From assembly GCF_007994135.1 (NCBI RefSeq), contig NZ_VLKF01000001.1:1798001-1862000 (forward strand): a DNA stretch of 64,000 nucleotides, in the 5' to 3' direction. How positions within the stretch are numbered: position 1 is the stretch's first letter; the number at the start of each line of letters is the position of its first letter. A model generated the notes under the pieces. It ran no database searches. It was not told the origin of the DNA and worked only from the letters and a program-made list of their open reading frames with translations. Position numbers and translations under genes: made by a program. The DNA comes from Modestobacter roseus. Its GTDB lineage: Bacteria; Actinomycetota; Actinomycetes; Mycobacteriales; Geodermatophilaceae. Positions 51,799-62,317 of the stretch are shown piece after piece.

Positions 51799-52563
51799 GT
51801 GAAGATCTCGCTCTTCGCCACCTGCCTGGTGGACACGATGACGCCGTCGGTGGCGGCGGCCACCGCGGCGCTGCTACAACGCCTCGGCCAGGACGTCGTC
51901 GTCCCGCCGACGCAGGCCTGCTGCGGTCAGATGCACGTCAACACCGGCTACCGGCGCGAGGCGGTGTCCATCGTCGCCAACCACGTGCGCGCCTTCGCGG
52001 GCGCCGAGGTGATCGTCGCGCCGTCCGGCTCGTGCGTCGCCTCGATCCACCACCAGCAGGCCGCCGTCGCCCGGCGTGCCGGCGACGAGGCGCTGGCGCA
52101 GGCCGCCGAGGAGCTGGCCGGCCGCACCTACGAGCTGTCCCAGTTCCTGGTCGACGTGCTCGGGGTGACCGACGTCGGCGCCTACTACCCGCACCGGGTC
52201 ACCTACCACCCGACCTGCCACTCGCTGCGGATGCTCGGGGTCGGCGACCGGCCACTGCAGCTGCTGCGCGCGGTGCGCGGGCTGGAGCTGGTCGAGCTGC
52301 CCCGCGCCGACCAGTGCTGCGGGTTCGGCGGCACCTTCGCGGTGAAGAACGCCGACACCTCGACCGCGATGCTCACCGACAAGATGGCCGACGTGCTCGG
52401 CACGCACGCCGAGGTGTGCACCGCCGGTGACGCCTCCTGCCTGATGCACATCGGCGGCGGGCTCTCCCGGCTGCGCGCCGGCACCCGCACCGTGCACCTG
52501 GCCGAGATCCTCGCCGCCACCGAGCACGACCAGGCGCTGGTCACCGGGACGGTGACGTCGTGA
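51799..52563 (+). CDS. lutA: Lactate utilisation protein A (Fe-S oxidoreductase subunit)
   Basis: 254 residues with two cysteine-rich CCG domains: TQACCGQMHVNTGYR and ADQCCGFGGTFAVK, with further Cys in SGSCVAS and HPTCHS. LutA, LutB and LutC form the iron-sulfur complex that oxidises L-lactate to pyruvate in bacteria such as B. subtilis. GTG start with GGAGG upstream. It directly follows the LacI gene and overlaps lutB, so it is probably part of the rhamnose response. Confidence 0.92.
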   Translation: MKISLFATCLVDTMTPSVAAATAALLQRLGQDVVVPPTQACCGQMHVNTGYRREAVSIVANHVRAFAGAEVIVAPSGSCVASIHHQQAAVARRAGDEALAQAAEELAGRTYELSQFLVDVLGVTDVGAYYPHRVTYHPTCHSLRMLGVGDRPLQLLRAVRGLELVELPRADQCCGFGGTFAVKNADTSTAMLTDKMADVLGTHAEVCTAGDASCLMHIGGGLSRLRAGTRTVHLAEILAATEHDQALVTGTVTS

Positions 52564-54020
52564 CCGCGACGTTCCTCGGCCTGCCGACGGCCCCCCGGGG
52601 GGTCGGCCACCTGCGCGGCGACGAGTCCTTCCCCGACGCCGCGCGCGGCGCCCTGCGCGACGGGCAGCTGCGGGCCAACCTCGGCCACGCGACGAGCACC
52701 ATCCGGGGCAAGCGGGCACGGCTGGTGGCCGAGGTGCCCGACTGGGCACAGCTGCGCGCCGCCGGCAAGGCGATCAAGGCCGCCACCATGGCCCGGCTCG
52801 ACGACCACCTCGAGGAGCTCGAACGCCAGGTCACCGCCCGCGGCGGCGTCGTCCACTGGGCCCGCGACGCCCACGAGGCCAACGAGATCGTCACCCGGCT
52901 GGTGCGTGCGACCGGCACGACCGAGGTGGTCAAGGTCAAGTCGATGGCCACCCAGGAGATCGGCCTCAACGAGGCCCTCGAGGCGGCCGGGCTCGACGTC
53001 TTCGAGACCGACCTGGCCGAGCTGATCGTGCAGCTGGGCGAGGACGAGCCCTCGCACATCCTGGTGCCGGCGATCCACAAGAACCGGGCCGAGATCCGGG
53101 AGATCTTCGCCCGCACCATCCCGGGGGTCGACCCGGGCCTGACCGACGACCCCCGCCAGCTGGCGATGGCCGCCCGGGAACACCTGCGCGAGCGGTTCCT
53201 GCGCGCCCGGGTCGCGGTCAGCGGCGCGAACTTCGCCGTCGCCGAGACCGGCACGCTCACCGTGGTGGAGAGCGAGGGCAACGGGCGGATGTGCCTGACC
53301 CTCCCGGAGACGCTGATCACCGTGATGGGGATCGAGAAGGTGGTGCCCACGTGGCGCGACCTGGAGGTCTTCCTGCAGCTGCTCCCCCGCTCCTCCACCG
53401 GCGAGCGGATGAACCCGTACACCTCCACCTGGGCCGGGGTGACGCCCGGCGACGGCCCGCAGGAGTTCCACCTGGTGCTGCTGGACAACGGCCGGACGGC
53501 GGTGCTCGCCGACGAGGTGGGCCGGGAGGCGCTGCACTGCATCCGCTGCTCCGCGTGCCTGAACGTGTGCCCGGTCTACGAGCGGGCCGGCGGCCACGCC
53601 TACGGCTCGGTGTACCCCGGCCCGATCGGCGCGGTGCTCAGCCCGATGCTCACCGGCGTCGAGGACAACGCCTCGCTGCCCTACGCGTCCTCGCTCTGCG
53701 GCGCCTGCTACGAGGTCTGCCCGGTGGCGATCGACATCCCCTCGATCCTGGTGCACCTGCGCGCCGAGCACGTCGAGGCGCAGGATCGGCCGACGGCCGA
53801 GGGGATGGCGTTCAAGGCCCTGGGCAGGGCGATGTCGCACCCGTGGCTGTGGCACCTCACCCAGCGGGCGGCCCGGCTGGGACGCCTGGTCGCCCGAGGG
53901 CGGGCGACGCTGCCCAACGCGTTCCCACCGCCTGTCTCCGGGTGGACCCGCAGCCGCGACCTGCCCACGCCGCCGGCGAGGACGTTCGTGCAGCAGTGGA
54001 CCGAGGAGCACCGGCAGTGA
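52560..54020 (+). CDS. lutB: Lactate utilisation protein B (Fe-S)
   Basis: 486 residues. A LutB/LldF fold with VKVKSMATQEIGLNEALEAA and SGANFAVAETGTLTVVESEG, then two 4Fe-4S motifs: CIRCSACLNVCPVY and CGACYEVCPVAIDIP. It passes electrons from lactate oxidation to the respiratory chain. GTGA overlaps at both ends join it to lutA and lutC. Confidence 0.94.
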   Translation: MTATFLGLPTAPRGVGHLRGDESFPDAARGALRDGQLRANLGHATSTIRGKRARLVAEVPDWAQLRAAGKAIKAATMARLDDHLEELERQVTARGGVVHWARDAHEANEIVTRLVRATGTTEVVKVKSMATQEIGLNEALEAAGLDVFETDLAELIVQLGEDEPSHILVPAIHKNRAEIREIFARTIPGVDPGLTDDPRQLAMAAREHLRERFLRARVAVSGANFAVAETGTLTVVESEGNGRMCLTLPETLITVMGIEKVVPTWRDLEVFLQLLPRSSTGERMNPYTSTWAGVTPGDGPQEFHLVLLDNGRTAVLADEVGREALHCIRCSACLNVCPVYERAGGHAYGSVYPGPIGAVLSPMLTGVEDNASLPYASSLCGACYEVCPVAIDIPSILVHLRAEHVEAQDRPTAEGMAFKALGRAMSHPWLWHLTQRAARLGRLVARGRATLPNAFPPPVSGWTRSRDLPTPPARTFVQQWTEEHRQ

Positions 54021-54646
54021 GCTCTCGCGAGGAGGTGCTGGGCCGGATCCGGACCGCGCTCGGCGAGACCCGGGCGCCCGTGCCGGAGGTGCGGCGCGAC
54101 TACCGCCGGGCGGAGGACTCGGCGACCGAGACCGCCCCGCTCGACCTGCTCGTCGAGCGGATCGAGGACTACCGCGCCGACGTGCTCCGCTGCGCGGCCG
54201 ACGACGTCGGGGCGACCGTCGCAGCCGCGCTCGACCGCGGGCTCGGTGCCGGCTGGACGACGTCCGGTGTCGTCGTCGCCCCCGGGCTGCCGGCGGCCTG
54301 GCGGCCGGCCGGCTGCGACGTCGACGACGAGCGCCCCGCCCCCGAGCTGGCCGAGCGCGCGGCGTCGGTAACCGCCGTTGCCGTGGCCATCGCCGAGACC
54401 GGCACGCTGGTGCTCGACGGCTCCCCCGCCTGCGGCCGGCGGGCGCTGTCGCTGCTGCCCGACGTGCTCGTCTGCGTGGTGACCGCCGACCAGGTCGTGT
54501 CCGGGGTGCCCGAGGGCATCGCCCGGCTGGACCCGCTGCGGCCGCTCACGATGATCAGCGGCCCGTCGGCGACCAGCGACATCGAGCTGGAGCGCGTCGA
54601 GGGCGTGCACGGACCGCGCAGCCTGCTCGTGGTCCTCGCCGACTGA
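54017..54646 (+). CDS. lutC: Lactate utilisation protein C
   Basis: 209 residues of the LUD domain family (LutC/YkgG). VAIAETGTLVLDGSPACGRR and LPDVLVCVVTADQVVSGVPE are the conserved core; the N-terminal REEVLGRIRTAL is typical. Third subunit of the lactate complex. GTG start overlapping the lutB stop. Confidence 0.9.
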   Translation: MSSREEVLGRIRTALGETRAPVPEVRRDYRRAEDSATETAPLDLLVERIEDYRADVLRCAADDVGATVAAALDRGLGAGWTTSGVVVAPGLPAAWRPAGCDVDDERPAPELAERAASVTAVAVAIAETGTLVLDGSPACGRRALSLLPDVLVCVVTADQVVSGVPEGIARLDPLRPLTMISGPSATSDIELERVEGVHGPRSLLVVLAD

Positions 54647-54718
54647 CCTCGGGACGGACGGTCACCGCCGCCCCACCTGCGGACGGGCCACCGCCCACCG
54701 CATCGCCGGCGCAGTCGG

Positions 54719-54907
54719 CTACTCGTGCACCGCCCAGACCTCGGCCGGGCCGCGGGGCGTCTCCACCACGCGCCGGGGCTCGACCCGCTCGTAGACCCCG
54801 AGCCAGCGGGGGCCGTCGTAGACGAGCAGGGAGGAGGCCAGGGCGTCGGCGGGCAGGTCGTCGACCTGACCGTCACGGGGACCACCGAGGTGGAGGATCA
54901 ACGGCAC
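54719..54907 (-). CDS. Small conserved hypothetical protein (62 aa)
   Basis: 62 residues, compact and mostly beta, starting PLILHLGGPRDGQVDDLPAD. The G-G-P-x-D-G motif near the start occurs in many small actinobacterial proteins of unknown role. A consensus-like promoter places the transcription start at or within a base or two of the GTG, which supports a leaderless real gene. Confidence 0.68.
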   Translation of the reverse strand: MPLILHLGGPRDGQVDDLPADALASSLLVYDGPRWLGVYERVEPRRVVETPRGPAEVWAVHE

Positions 54908-54913
54908 CGCGGC

Positions 54914-54943
54914 AGTCTAGACAGGTGCGTTTACGCTGTAAAC
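54914..54943 (-). promoter_or_regulatory. Promoter with overlapping palindrome
   Basis: Minus strand: -35 TTTACA (54942-54937), 17-bp spacer, -10 TAGACT (54919-54914). About seven bases after the -10 is the GTG of the 62-residue gene, so no leader remains. GTTTAC-GCT-GTAAAC (54929-54943), a perfect 6-bp inverted repeat, covers the -35 box and looks like an operator; no regulator gene is adjacent. Confidence 0.68.
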
Positions 54944-54962
54944 CAGCCCGTCCAGCGGGTGG

Positions 54963-57353
<2,391 letters not shown>

Positions 57354-57388
57354 CGGCTCTCCTCCTGCCCGGCTCGGGCCCGGGCTGC

Positions 57389-57835
57389 TCAGCGCAGCTG
57401 CTGGATGCGGATCATGTTGCCCGCCGGGTCGCGGACCGCACAGTCCCGGAGACCGTAGGGCTGGTCGGTCGGCTCCTGGACGACCTCGGCCCCGGCGGCC
57501 GCCAGGGCGCCGAAGGTGGCGTCGAGGTCGGGAGTGGCCAGGTTGACGCCGAAGAAGCTGCCCTTGGCCAGCAGCTCCTCGATGGTGCGGCGCTCGTCGT
57601 CGGTGAGGCCCGGGCCGGCGGCCGGGGGGTGCAGCACGATCGCCGTGTCGGGCTGACCGGGCGGGCCCACCGTGATCCAGCGCATCCCCTCGTAGCCGAC
57701 GTCGAGGCGGACCTCGAAGCCGAGGGTGTCGCGCCAGAACAGCAGCGAGGCCTCCGGATCGGTGTGCGGCAGGAAGCTGGAGTGGATGGTGAGCGTGCCC
57801 GCGGGGTCCGCGTCGGTGGAGGTCATGTCGATCAC
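57389..57835 (-). CDS. VOC (glyoxalase/bleomycin-resistance) family protein
   Basis: 148 residues from GTG 57835 or 145 from ATG 57826. LTIHSSFLPHTDPEASLLFW, RDTLGFEVRLDVGYEGMRWI and a C-terminal YGLRDCAVRDPAGNMIRIQQ are standard for the vicinal-oxygen-chelate fold. The GTG is preferred because it overlaps the AraC stop by four bases. Function: metal-dependent enzyme or binding protein of unknown substrate. Confidence 0.87.
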   Translation of the reverse strand: MIDMTSTDADPAGTLTIHSSFLPHTDPEASLLFWRDTLGFEVRLDVGYEGMRWITVGPPGQPDTAIVLHPPAAGPGLTDDERRTIEELLAKGSFFGVNLATPDLDATFGALAAAGAEVVQEPTDQPYGLRDCAVRDPAGNMIRIQQLR

Positions 57836-58293
57836 GCTAGGGACGCCGTGGGTGCGGGCGCTTCTCGATTCCTGACCGGTCTGGTCGCCTGCTTCGCCAC
57901 GCACGACGGCAGCCCGGCCAGGGCATCGGACAGGGCCCCGGCCGCCTCCCGCCGGTAGACGCTCGGCGGCACCCCGACCAGCTCGGTGAAGCGGGTGCTG
58001 AACGTGCCCAGCGACGAGCAGCCCACCGCGAAGCACACCTCGGTGACGCTCAGGTCGCCTCGGCGCAGCAGCGTCATCGCCCGCTCGATCCGCCGGGTCA
58101 TCAGGTAGGCGTAGGGCGGCTCCCCGTAGGCCGCGCGGAACGCCCGGCTCAGGTGCCCGGCGGACATGTGCGCACCCCGGGCGAGCGCCTCGACGTCCAG
58201 CGGCTGGGCGTACTCGCGGTCGATGCGGTCGCGGACCCGGCGCAGCCGGGCGAGGTCGGCCAGGCGCTGCGCATCCGGCGATCGGCCCGTCAC
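57832..58293 (-). CDS. AraC family transcriptional regulator
   Basis: 153 residues, consisting mainly of the two helix-turn-helix motifs: LDVEALARGAHMSAGHLSRA then FRAAYGEPPYAYLMTRRIER, and the second near LSVTEVCFAVGCSSLGTFST with RFTELVGVPPSVYR. No ligand domain is present. It is coupled to the VOC gene, a known pairing, and may control it. GTG start. Confidence 0.9.
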   Translation of the reverse strand: MTGRSPDAQRLADLARLRRVRDRIDREYAQPLDVEALARGAHMSAGHLSRAFRAAYGEPPYAYLMTRRIERAMTLLRRGDLSVTEVCFAVGCSSLGTFSTRFTELVGVPPSVYRREAAGALSDALAGLPSCVAKQATRPVRNREAPAPTASLA

Positions 58294-58333
58294 CTCCGAG
58301 ACCGTGCCACACCAGCGGGCCGTGGGGTACCGG

Positions 58334-58438
58334 TCACGCGCCGGTGAGGACGACGAGCCGCTGGGTCGCCCGGGTCATCGCCACGTACCGGTCGACCAGC
58401 ACGACCAGGCCGGACGCCAGGCCCTCGGCCAGTGCCGG
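58334..58438 (-). pseudogene. 3' remnant of a UvrD/HelD-type helicase gene
   Basis: The last 34 codons read PALAEGLASGLVVLVDRYVA then MTRATQRLVVLTGA and a stop. Y-V-A-M-T-R-A-T-Q-R-L is the helicase motif VI end of UvrD-like and HelD-like proteins. Upstream of 58438 the frame stays open for about 30 more codons, but these are Arg/Gly-rich and unlike a helicase. The body of the gene is missing, so this is a deletion remnant. Confidence 0.6.
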
Positions 58439-58668
58439 GGGCGAGCGACCGGACCGGGGACGTGCCCGGGTACGTCGGGTCGCCGCGCCGGGCACTCCCG
58501 TCCCCGCGGCACCGTCACGTCCCCGTCATCCCCGTCGGGGGGCGCGAGACCGTCCCGTGTCAGCTCCGTGACGAACGCCTCCCGGCGCGGATGAGGCCCG
58601 TCCGGCCGGGCACCGCGGGGTCGACGGACACCACTCGCCAGCTCGTCCGGGGCGGAGGGAGGACCCCC
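58439..58668. other. Non-coding stretch beside the helicase remnant
   Basis: 230 bp with no convincing coding frame on either strand. It holds the ribosome-binding site (GGAGGGAGGA) of the lipoprotein gene at its right end and probably that gene's promoter, which I could not place. Confidence 0.5.
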
Positions 58669-59163
58669 ATGCGCACGACCTGGCTCCGCGCCGCCGCCGC
58701 TGCGCTCGCGGCGGTCCCGGCGCTCGGTCTCACCGCCTGCGCGGACGCCGCCGGCATCCCGGCCGGCTCCGCCGTGGAGGACCTCACCGCGGCCGACGCC
58801 TTCGACGGCACCTCCGTCGAGGGCGCCTACGACGCGCGCTTCCGCGCGGACCTGCCCCTGCACGTCGGGCAGCAGGCCCGCCTGTCCGCCGTCGTCGCCG
58901 AGGTGATCACGTCCCGGGTCGTCACCATCACGTCCACCCGGCCCTCCGTCGTCGAGCCGCTGCTCGTGGTCGGCGCGACCGCCGGTGACCGGCTCGCGCC
59001 GGGAACCGTCGTCCTGGTCACCGGCCTGGTCCGGGAGAGCTTCACCGTGCCCGACGCCGAGGACGAGCTCCGCACCGACCTGGACGACGCCCTGTTCCAG
59101 GCGTGGATGCGCGAGCCCTACGTCCTGGCGGACGACGTACGACCGCTGCCGGGCACCGGCTGA
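58669..59163 (+). CDS. Lipoprotein upstream of two-component system
   Basis: 164 residues. Signal: RTTWLRAAAAALAAVPALGL then lipobox L-T-A-C at about residue 24. The mature part (LPLHVGQQARLSAVVAEVIT, VVGATAGDRLAPGTVVLVTG) resembles a small beta-barrel/OB-like domain. Unknown function. ATG start with a strong ribosome-binding site. Its position before a response regulator and kinase suggests an accessory role in sensing, as CseA has in Streptomyces, but I see no clear CseA similarity. Confidence 0.75.
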   Translation: MRTTWLRAAAAALAAVPALGLTACADAAGIPAGSAVEDLTAADAFDGTSVEGAYDARFRADLPLHVGQQARLSAVVAEVITSRVVTITSTRPSVVEPLLVVGATAGDRLAPGTVVLVTGLVRESFTVPDAEDELRTDLDDALFQAWMREPYVLADDVRPLPGTG

Positions 59164-59280
59164 CCCCGCCCCCTCCTCACGGTCGAGGAGGCCCGTGTCG
59201 ACGCTGGTGCCGTGCAGGGGCGTCGACCCCGAGGTGCCGGGCGACGGTTGGGGAACGGCGGGCCGGGCACACTCCTCGTC

Positions 59281-59958
59281 GTGTCGCGATCCGTCCTGAT
59301 CATCGAAGACGACCCGCGCATCCGGCGGATCATGCAGATGACGCTGCAGCGCGAGGGCCTCGAGGTGACCGAGGCGGGCAGCGGCGAGGCCGGGTTGGGG
59401 CAGCTGGGCGAGCGCGACTTCGACGTCGTCCTGCTCGACCTCATGCTCCCCGGCAAGGACGGGTTCGAGGTGTGCCGGGAGATCCGCCGCACCTCCAACG
59501 TCCCGATCATCATGGTGACCGCACGGTCGGACAGCCACGACGTCGTCGCCGGCCTGGAGGCGGGCGCCGACGACTACGTCTCCAAGCCGTTCGTGGCCAA
59601 GGAGCTCTCCGCGCGCATCCGCGCGCTGGCCCGGCGCACCCGCGCCCCGGAGCCCCGGGTGCGGATCTCCGTCGGCGGCCTGGAGATCGCACCCTCCGAG
59701 GGGACGGTCACCCGCGACGGCGAGCCGGTCAGCCTGACCCGCACCGAGTTCAAGCTGCTGTGCGAGCTGGCCGAGGAGCCCGGCCGGGTGCTCAGCCGCG
59801 AGGAGCTGCTGGAACGGGTCTGGGGCTACGACTACTTCGGCGACTCCCGGCTGGTCGACGTGCACGTGCGGCGGCTGCGCAAGAAGGTGGAGGCGGACCC
59901 GGCGCAGCCCACCGTGGTCACCACCGTCCGCGGCATGGGCTACCGCATCCCGGCGTGA
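59281..59958 (+). CDS. OmpR-family response regulator
   Basis: 225 residues. Receiver domain with acidic pocket IIEDD, phospho-Asp in VVLLDLMLPGKDG, Thr in MVTARSD and Lys in VSKPF. C-terminal winged helix: RTEFKLLCELAEEPGRVLSR, ERVWGYDYFGDSRLVDVHVR. GTG start. The GTGA overlap with the kinase marks a two-component operon. Confidence 0.93.
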   Translation: MSRSVLIIEDDPRIRRIMQMTLQREGLEVTEAGSGEAGLGQLGERDFDVVLLDLMLPGKDGFEVCREIRRTSNVPIIMVTARSDSHDVVAGLEAGADDYVSKPFVAKELSARIRALARRTRAPEPRVRISVGGLEIAPSEGTVTRDGEPVSLTRTEFKLLCELAEEPGRVLSREELLERVWGYDYFGDSRLVDVHVRRLRKKVEADPAQPTVVTTVRGMGYRIPA

Positions 59959-61358
59959 CGACGGCCGTCGGGCGGTCACCCAGCCCCGTCCGCACCCTCC
60001 GGGGCCGGGCCACGCTCGCCTTCACCGTCGTCACCACCGTGCTGTGCACCCTGCTCGCGGTCGCGGTCTGGTACGCGGTCTCCCACTACCTGCTGGTGCA
60101 ACGCGAGCGGACGACGCTCGTGCAGGCGGCTGAGAACGCCTCGCAGGTGCAGCGCGCCCTGGGCACCCAGGGCCTCGCCGTGCCGCAGGTCCTCGCCCAG
60201 CTCCCCCGCGAGACGGGCTCGGTGTCGCTCTACGTCGACAACGGCCAGTGGGTGACGACCTCCCTGCTGGTCGGCCGGGAGGCGGTACCGGCCAGCCTGA
60301 CCGGGCCGGTGCTCGACGGCGTCCCGGCCCGCCAGCGGATCGACGTGCAGGGCGAGACGATGATGGCCGTCGGCGTCCCGCTGGCCGGGCTGGACGAGGC
60401 GTACTTCGAGGTCTTCCCGCTCGACGAGCTGGACAGCACCTACCGCGTGCTCGCCGCGGGGCTGGCACTGTCGGTCGTCGGACTGGTCCCCCTCCTGCTC
60501 GTGGTCGGCTGGTGGGTCACCGGACCGGCGCTGCGCCCGCTGGACCGCCTGGCCGCCGCAGCCGGGTCGATCGCCGCCGGGGACCTGTCCACCCGCATCG
60601 ACCCGCAGGACGACCCCGCCCTGCGCCCGATCGCCTCCTCCTTCAACCGGACCGCCGCCCAGCTGGAGGACCGGGTGCGCACCGACGCACGGTTCGCCGC
60701 CGACGTCAGCCACGAGCTGCGGACGCCGCTGACCGCGATGCTCGGCGCACTCGACCTGGTGGAGCTCACCGCGGACGGGCTGCCGCCCGACGGGCGGGAG
60801 GGGCTGGACCTCCTGCGCGCGGAGATGGTCCACTTCGAGCGGCTGATCGCCGACCTGCTGGAGATCTCCCGCGCCGACGCGGGCAACGCCGACCTCGTGG
60901 TGGAGGAGGTCCGGCTGGCCGCTCTCGTGACGGAGGCGCTGGCCCGGCGGCGCCTGGCCGGCCGGGACACCGCCTGGCTCCACGTCGACGCGGAGGCCGC
61001 GGACGTCGTCATCCACGCCGACAAGCGCCGGCTGGAACGGGTGCTGGGCAACCTCATGGACAACGCCGACACGCACGGCGGCGGCCTGACCGGCGTCACG
61101 GTCGCCCGCGGTGCCACCACCGTCTGCGTCCTGGTGGACGACGACGGCCCGGGGGTGCCGGCCGGGGAGCGGCTGCGCGTCTTCGACCGGTTCGCCCGCG
61201 GCACCGGCAGCATCCGCACCCACACCGACGGCGCCGGGCTCGGGCTCGCCCTGGTGGCCCGGCACGTGCAGGCCATGCGCGGCACCGTGACCGTCGGCGA
61301 GAGCCCTTCGGGCGGCGCCCGGTTCGTCGTCGAGCTGCCCGCCGGGCCGGTGTCGTGA
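59955..61358 (+). CDS. Sensor histidine kinase
   Basis: 467 residues. Two membrane helices (about 20-40 and 165-190) frame a 125-residue extracytoplasmic sensor, then HAMP, HisKA with the phospho-His in DVSHELRTPLTAMLG, and a HATPase with N-box NLMDNADTHGG, G1 DDDGPGVP and G2 DGAGLGLALVARHV. GTG start overlapping the regulator, and GTGA overlap with the following lipoprotein gene. The stimulus is unknown; cell-envelope stress is plausible from the lipoproteins. Confidence 0.93.
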   Translation: MTTAVGRSPSPVRTLRGRATLAFTVVTTVLCTLLAVAVWYAVSHYLLVQRERTTLVQAAENASQVQRALGTQGLAVPQVLAQLPRETGSVSLYVDNGQWVTTSLLVGREAVPASLTGPVLDGVPARQRIDVQGETMMAVGVPLAGLDEAYFEVFPLDELDSTYRVLAAGLALSVVGLVPLLLVVGWWVTGPALRPLDRLAAAAGSIAAGDLSTRIDPQDDPALRPIASSFNRTAAQLEDRVRTDARFAADVSHELRTPLTAMLGALDLVELTADGLPPDGREGLDLLRAEMVHFERLIADLLEISRADAGNADLVVEEVRLAALVTEALARRRLAGRDTAWLHVDAEAADVVIHADKRRLERVLGNLMDNADTHGGGLTGVTVARGATTVCVLVDDDGPGVPAGERLRVFDRFARGTGSIRTHTDGAGLGLALVARHVQAMRGTVTVGESPSGGARFVVELPAGPVS

Positions 61359-62044
61359 GCGCCCCCATGCGCCTGCGGGTGCTCGGGGTGGCGCTCGCGG
61401 CGGCCTTGCTGACCGGGTGCGGCGTGTCCGCCCAGGACACCGCCGAACCGCTGCGGACCGGGGTGCCCCTGGTCACGCAACCGGGCGCCGGCGGGCCCGC
61501 CACCGGCCAGCGTCTCACCGTCTACCTGGTCCGCGGCGCCCGGCTCACGGAGGTGGAGCGACGCATGGACGCCCCCACCGTGGCCGCCGCGCTGGATCAG
61601 GTGGTGGACGGGCCGACCCGTGCCGAGGCGGCCGACGGCGTGCGCACGGCGCTGGCGCCGGAGGTGGTGGGCGTGGAGGTGGTGCTGCCCGACGGCACGA
61701 CCACGGTGGCGGTCACCCGGGGGTTCACCTCGATCACCGGAGGGAACCAGCTGCTCGCCGTGGCGCAGGTCGTCTGGACGCTCACCGGCCTGCCCACCGT
61801 CACCCGGGTCCGGTTCACCGTGGAGGGGATGCCGGTCGAGTTGCCCACCGACACCGGCCTGTCGACCGGGCCGGTCGGCCGGGGCGACTACCTGTCCGTC
61901 GCACCGGCCGAGCGGACGCCCAGCGGGACCGCGCCCAGCGGGACCGCGCCCAGCCAGACCGCACCCAGCCAGACCGGGCCCAGCCAGACCGCACCCAGCC
62001 AGACCGGGCCCAGCGAGACCGCGCCCGCCGACCCGGAGGACTGA
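61355..62044 (+). CDS. GerMN-domain lipoprotein
   Basis: 229 residues. Signal RLRVLGVALAAALLTGC with lipobox L-T-G-C at about residue 22. The GerMN domain covers about 50-165: LTVYLVRGARLTEVERRM, AALDQVVDGPTRAEAADGVR and VTRVRFTVEGMPVELPTDTG. The tail has seven tandem PSxTx units. Such lipoproteins follow sensor kinases in other actinobacteria (compare LpqB after MtrAB) and may tune them. GTG start overlapping the kinase stop; an ATG four codons on is possible. Confidence 0.87.
   Translation: MSAPMRLRVLGVALAAALLTGCGVSAQDTAEPLRTGVPLVTQPGAGGPATGQRLTVYLVRGARLTEVERRMDAPTVAAALDQVVDGPTRAEAADGVRTALAPEVVGVEVVLPDGTTTVAVTRGFTSITGGNQLLAVAQVVWTLTGLPTVTRVRFTVEGMPVELPTDTGLSTGPVGRGDYLSVAPAERTPSGTAPSGTAPSQTAPSQTGPSQTAPSQTGPSETAPADPED
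61919..62023 (+). repeat. Seven 15-bp tandem repeats in lipoprotein tail
   Basis: Seven 15-bp units encode PSGTA twice, then PSQTA, PSQTG, PSQTA, PSQTG and PSETA. Units 3-4 and 5-6 are a duplicated 30-bp pair. Such in-frame arrays change length easily. Confidence 0.92.
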
Positions 62045-62057
62045 CCGCGGCCCGCCG

Positions 62058-62317
62058 TCACTCCTCGGGAGCAGTCCGTCGGAGAGCGGGGCGGCTCCGC
62101 CGGGGCCGGGCAGCGACCGGAGCCGCTCGTCCAGCAGGCAGTCGATGCGGCGGCTCCGGGCGGCGATGGCCACCACCAGCGCGGCCTCCATGTCCAGGAG
62201 CTCGGCCTGGCGCCGCCGCACCTCGGCCAGCTCGCTGAGCGCGCCCCTGGTGACCCGGCTCAGGGCGCGCAGCTCTGCGTCGGTGCCGTCCACGGGACGG
62301 TGGTGGGACTCGGGCAC
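62058..62317 (-). pseudogene. Small coiled-coil protein gene, probably frameshifted
   Basis: From a GTG at 62317 with GAGGAG six bases upstream, about 70 good codons read PESHHRPVDGTDAELRALSR, VTRGALSELAEVRRRQAELL, DMEAALVVAIAARSRRIDCL. No stop occurs in this frame until deep inside the opposite genes, but a TGA at 62060-62058 in the neighbouring frame would end it 13 bp from the convergent lipoprotein gene. A one-base change somewhere in 62060-62130 would explain this. A sequencing error cannot be excluded. Confidence 0.4.
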
